Below are positions 7,089-8,502 of a DNA stretch of 8,502 nucleotides, one piece after another; within the stretch, counting starts at the first letter, position 1; the number at the start of each line of letters is the position of its first letter. The translations under genes and the position numbers were made by a program. Below the pieces are notes generated by a model that saw only the letters and a list, made by a program, of their open reading frames with translations, did no database searches and was not told the origin of the DNA. This stretch comes from CAIVAT01 sp964628215 (GTDB lineage Bacteria; Bacteroidota; Bacteroidia; Bacteroidales; FEN-979): positions 1 through 8,502 of the forward strand of contig CAZVNF010000158.1 of NCBI GenBank assembly GCA_964628215.1, written 5' to 3'.

Positions 7089-8135
7089 ATGAGCGTGGAA
7101 ACATTTGTTACCGATAAAGCCGGCTTGCACAAATTCTATGAGGCCATCATGGCCGGTCATGAAACCTATGCCCCGGTTGAGAAATTCGGCAAATTTGATT
7201 TTAAGCGGGTAACCCGGCTGTTGGAATGCGACCCTGATTCGCCCATTGCGAAAACACAGAGCATCAAGCCTTTGTTTTTCCCGCGTTCGGCGAAAGTGAT
7301 GAAGTTTGTAACCACCAGCGCCGGAACCGATGTTTCGGAAGTGGACGAAGATCCCCTGGCTTCCAAACGGGTTATCCTGGGTGCCAAACATTGCGATAGC
7401 CGTGCACTGCAGGTGCTCGATAAAGTGTACAACTGGGATTACATCGACACCGATTACCAGAATCGCCGCCAGAATACGGTGATCATTTCCACCCGCTGCG
7501 ACAAGGCCGATACCCATTGTTTTTGCACCTCACTCGACTATGATGTTGAAAACCTGGATGCCCTGGATGTGCTGGTTGTGAATGGAGCCGACGGGAAAAT
7601 CTATATTAAAGCCAGAACTGCAAAAGGCTCCGGACTTCTCAACAGCGAGGTCACACGCCACATGTCATCCGTGGCAGAAGAAGCTGCCGCACCCGACCTG
7701 AAAAAACAATATGATGCTTTTGCTGCTTCCTTCCGCCTGAAGATGAATTATGAAGAGGTGAATGCAAAACTGTCAAAGATTTTCGACACCCCGGAATTCG
7801 AAAATGTGTCGGGTAACTGCGTGAGTTGCAACACATGCGCTTTTGTATGCCCGACGTGCCACTGCTTCAAAATATCGGATGAAAAAGTAAAAGATACCGG
7901 AGTGCGTTACAAGAGTTATGACTCCTGTAACAATGGTTATTTTACCCTGATGGCAGGAGGCCACAATCCGCGTCCGGTCAAATACCGGCGATGGAGGCAG
8001 CGCGCCATGCACAAGTTTGTCTATTACAAGGAACGCTTTGGTGAAAACCTGTGCGTGGGGTGCGGCAAATGTACCATCGCCTGCCCGGTAAACATCAGCA
8101 TCTTTGAAGTTGTTAACCAGGTGTCATCCTCCTAA
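7089..8135 (+). CDS. flxB: FlxB-like 4Fe-4S dicluster protein, AsrA/HydB family
   Basis: This 348-residue protein is close in length and pattern to anaerobic sulfite reductase subunit A (AsrA) and sulfhydrogenase beta subunits. Visible features: KPLFFPRSAKVM (60-71), GAKHCDSRALQVLDKVY (98-114), CDKADTHCFCTSL (C137, C144, C146), and two ferredoxin motifs near the C-terminus, CVSCNTCAFVCPTCHC (C244, C247, C250, C254, C257, C259) and CVGCGKCTIACP (C322, C325, C328, C332). Between them lie YDSCNNGYFTLMAGG and a basic stretch (RPVKYRRWRQRAMHKFVYYKERFG) typical of the family. In AsrA-type complexes this subunit relays electrons to and from the partner flavoprotein, here FlxA. No sulfite reductase catalytic subunit (AsrC) is present, so sulfite reduction is not supported. 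ATG 7089 lies 15 bp after flxC; the only other long gap in the operon, filled with repeats, follows this gene. Confidence 0.8.
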   Translation: MSVETFVTDKAGLHKFYEAIMAGHETYAPVEKFGKFDFKRVTRLLECDPDSPIAKTQSIKPLFFPRSAKVMKFVTTSAGTDVSEVDEDPLASKRVILGAKHCDSRALQVLDKVYNWDYIDTDYQNRRQNTVIISTRCDKADTHCFCTSLDYDVENLDALDVLVVNGADGKIYIKARTAKGSGLLNSEVTRHMSSVAEEAAAPDLKKQYDAFAASFRLKMNYEEVNAKLSKIFDTPEFENVSGNCVSCNTCAFVCPTCHCFKISDEKVKDTGVRYKSYDSCNNGYFTLMAGGHNPRPVKYRRWRQRAMHKFVYYKERFGENLCVGCGKCTIACPVNISIFEVVNQVSSS

Positions 8136-8144
8136 ATTATGGAA
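8136..8144 (+). repeat. Left copy of the 9-bp direct repeat ATTATGGAA
   Basis: ATTATGGAA starts directly after the flxB stop codon (TAA 8133-8135) and recurs exactly at 8239-8247, where its ATG is the flxA start. The left copy also contains an ATG (8139) followed by GAA TGA, that is a two-codon reading frame. It may mark the ancestral flxA start or a target-site-like duplication. Confidence 0.7.
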
Positions 8145-8210
8145 TGAAAGCAATGCATGCAATGAAAGCAATGCATGCAATGAAAACAATGCATACAATG
8201 AAAGCAATGC
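8143..8210 (+). repeat. 18-bp tandem repeat array, about 3.8 copies
   Basis: The unit is AATGAAAGCAATGCATGC. Copies 1 (8143-8160) and 2 (8161-8178) are identical. Copy 3 (8179-8196) has two G/C-to-A changes, giving AATGAAAACAATGCATAC. Copy 4 (8197-8210) matches the first 14 bases and then runs into unique sequence. The 18-bp period is six codons, and no stop occurs within the repeats in two plus frames. The array fills the gap between flxB and flxA. Each full unit carries several ATG triplets close to the flxA start, which could affect ribosome loading. It is not a CRISPR array, because there are no spacers. Confidence 0.95.
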
Positions 8211-8257
8211 AAATGATATTCACCATTTCGTTATTTATATTATGGAACAGCTTTTAG
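8144..8257 (+). other. Possible repeat-encoded leader ORF overlapping the flxA start
   Basis: A 37-residue frame starts at the first ATG of the array. It reads MKAMHA twice, then MKTMHT, MKAMQM and a short hydrophobic tail IFTISLFILWNSF, ending at TAG 8255-8257, which is 16 bp inside flxA in another frame. No ribosome binding site or homology supports translation, and the composition is dictated by the repeat. It is listed because an overlapping upstream frame of this kind could tune FlxA translation. It is more likely non-functional than not. Confidence 0.2.
8239..8247 (+). repeat. Right copy of the 9-bp direct repeat ATTATGGAA, containing the flxA start
   Basis: This is an exact copy of 8136-8144, offset by 103 bp. 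Its ATG (8242-8244) begins flxA. The pair encloses the whole 18-bp repeat array and the short unique stretch after it (8211-8238). Confidence 0.7.
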
Positions 8258-8502
8258 TCCCGATGATTTGCAAGGTTGACAAAGTCATCCAGGAAACACC
8301 CGATGTTCGCACCTACCGCCTGAAATTCAGGGAGGAGGGAATGATGGAAAAATTCAGCTATTTACCCGGCCAGTTTGTGGAATTTTCCCTGCTGGGATCC
8401 GGCGAATGTACTTTCTGCATCGCCTCCTCTGCCACGCGGAAAGGCTATTTTGATTGTTCTATCAAAAAAGCCGGAGTGGTCACTGCCGATATCCATCAGA
8501 AT
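8242..8502 (+). CDS. flxA: FlxA-like FAD/NAD(P)-binding oxidoreductase, 5' part (continues past the right edge)
   Basis: Eighty-seven residues are visible and the frame is open to the last base. VDKVIQETPDVRTYRLKF, then YLPGQFVEFSLLGSGECTFCIASS (40-63), is the FAD-binding beta-barrel of the ferredoxin-NADP reductase superfamily, as found in AsrB, HydG and FlxA. PGQF (42-45) and the GECTFCIASS segment lie where the flavin is bound. Two cysteines (C56, C59) sit in that loop. The NAD(P)-binding half and any C-terminal [2Fe-2S] site lie outside the window, so nucleotide preference cannot be judged. ATG 8242 is chosen because family similarity begins right after it. The frame stays open upstream through the repeat array (hexapeptide NESNAC) but has no ATG there. 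By analogy it would oxidise NAD(P)H and feed FlxB/FlxC, FlxD and HdrA. Confidence 0.82.
   Translation, partial: MEQLLVPMICKVDKVIQETPDVRTYRLKFREEGMMEKFSYLPGQFVEFSLLGSGECTFCIASSATRKGYFDCSIKKAGVVTADIHQN

Noticed and set aside
8143..8210. The tandem repeat as a CRISPR array or replication-origin iteron set
   Set aside because: There are no unique spacers, so it is not CRISPR. No replication initiator gene or AT-rich unwinding region is present, and it sits inside an operon, so an iteron origin is unlikely.
8211..8229. Terminator hairpin before flxA (AAATG ... CATTT)
   Set aside because: The stem is only 5 bp and A/T-rich with an 8-nt loop, and no T-run follows, so it is too weak to support.
7089..8502. 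Anaerobic sulfite reductase operon (asrAB)
   Set aside because: FlxB and FlxA resemble AsrA and AsrB, but they follow hdrCBA and an MvhD-like gene. No siroheme sulfite reductase subunit (AsrC) is visible, so the Flx-Hdr reading fits better, though the gene after flxA is not seen.

Overview
The window looks like a piece of an anaerobic Bacteroidetes (probably Bacteroidales-like) chromosome. Three signs point there. The left edge holds the 3' part of a large secreted protein ending in a type IX secretion (T9SS) type A sorting domain. Next to it is a small protein with a PID-CTERM-like C-terminal sorting signal. The promoter-like boxes follow the Bacteroidetes consensus TAnnTTTG, and Shine-Dalgarno sequences are not obvious.

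Layout. (i) 1-1468, plus strand: the truncated T9SS cargo protein, then a 76-residue secreted or membrane-sorted small protein. (ii) 1446-2036, minus strand: a lone Uma2-family (DUF820) PD-(D/E)XK nuclease-like gene that converges on, and overlaps, the small gene by 23 bp. (iii) 2037-2238: a 202-bp divergent intergenic region with four copies of a CGTCACG-like heptamer and candidate promoters in both directions. (iv) 2239-8502, plus strand: a tight seven-gene operon hdrC-hdrB-hdrA-flxD-flxC-flxB-flxA, the last gene cut by the right edge. No stretch over 300 bp lacks a gene.

How the operon works together (family knowledge plus inference). HdrC and HdrB form the disulfide-reducing arm, with two [4Fe-4S] clusters in HdrC and two CCG-type non-cubane cluster sites in HdrB. 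HdrA is the FAD-containing, iron-sulfur-rich hub expected to bifurcate or confurcate electrons. FlxD is the MvhD-like [2Fe-2S] connector that brings electrons to HdrA. FlxA (FAD/NAD-binding reductase family) with FlxB and FlxC (AsrA/FrhB-like iron-sulfur proteins) would be the NAD(P)H dehydrogenase module. The set matches the FlxABCD-HdrABC NADH dehydrogenase/heterodisulfide reductase described in sulfate reducers such as Desulfovibrio vulgaris and other anaerobes. It probably links NADH, ferredoxin and a thiol/disulfide pair whose identity the window does not reveal.

Most unusual spot: 8136-8247, between flxB and flxA. Here about 3.8 copies of an 18-bp (six-codon) direct repeat sit inside a segment bounded by the 9-bp direct repeat ATTATGGAA, which also contains the flxA start codon. 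This suggests that an ordinary tightly spaced operon junction was expanded by a small insertion or duplication. The enzyme system itself is a known type; the repeat-bearing junction is the part I cannot explain.
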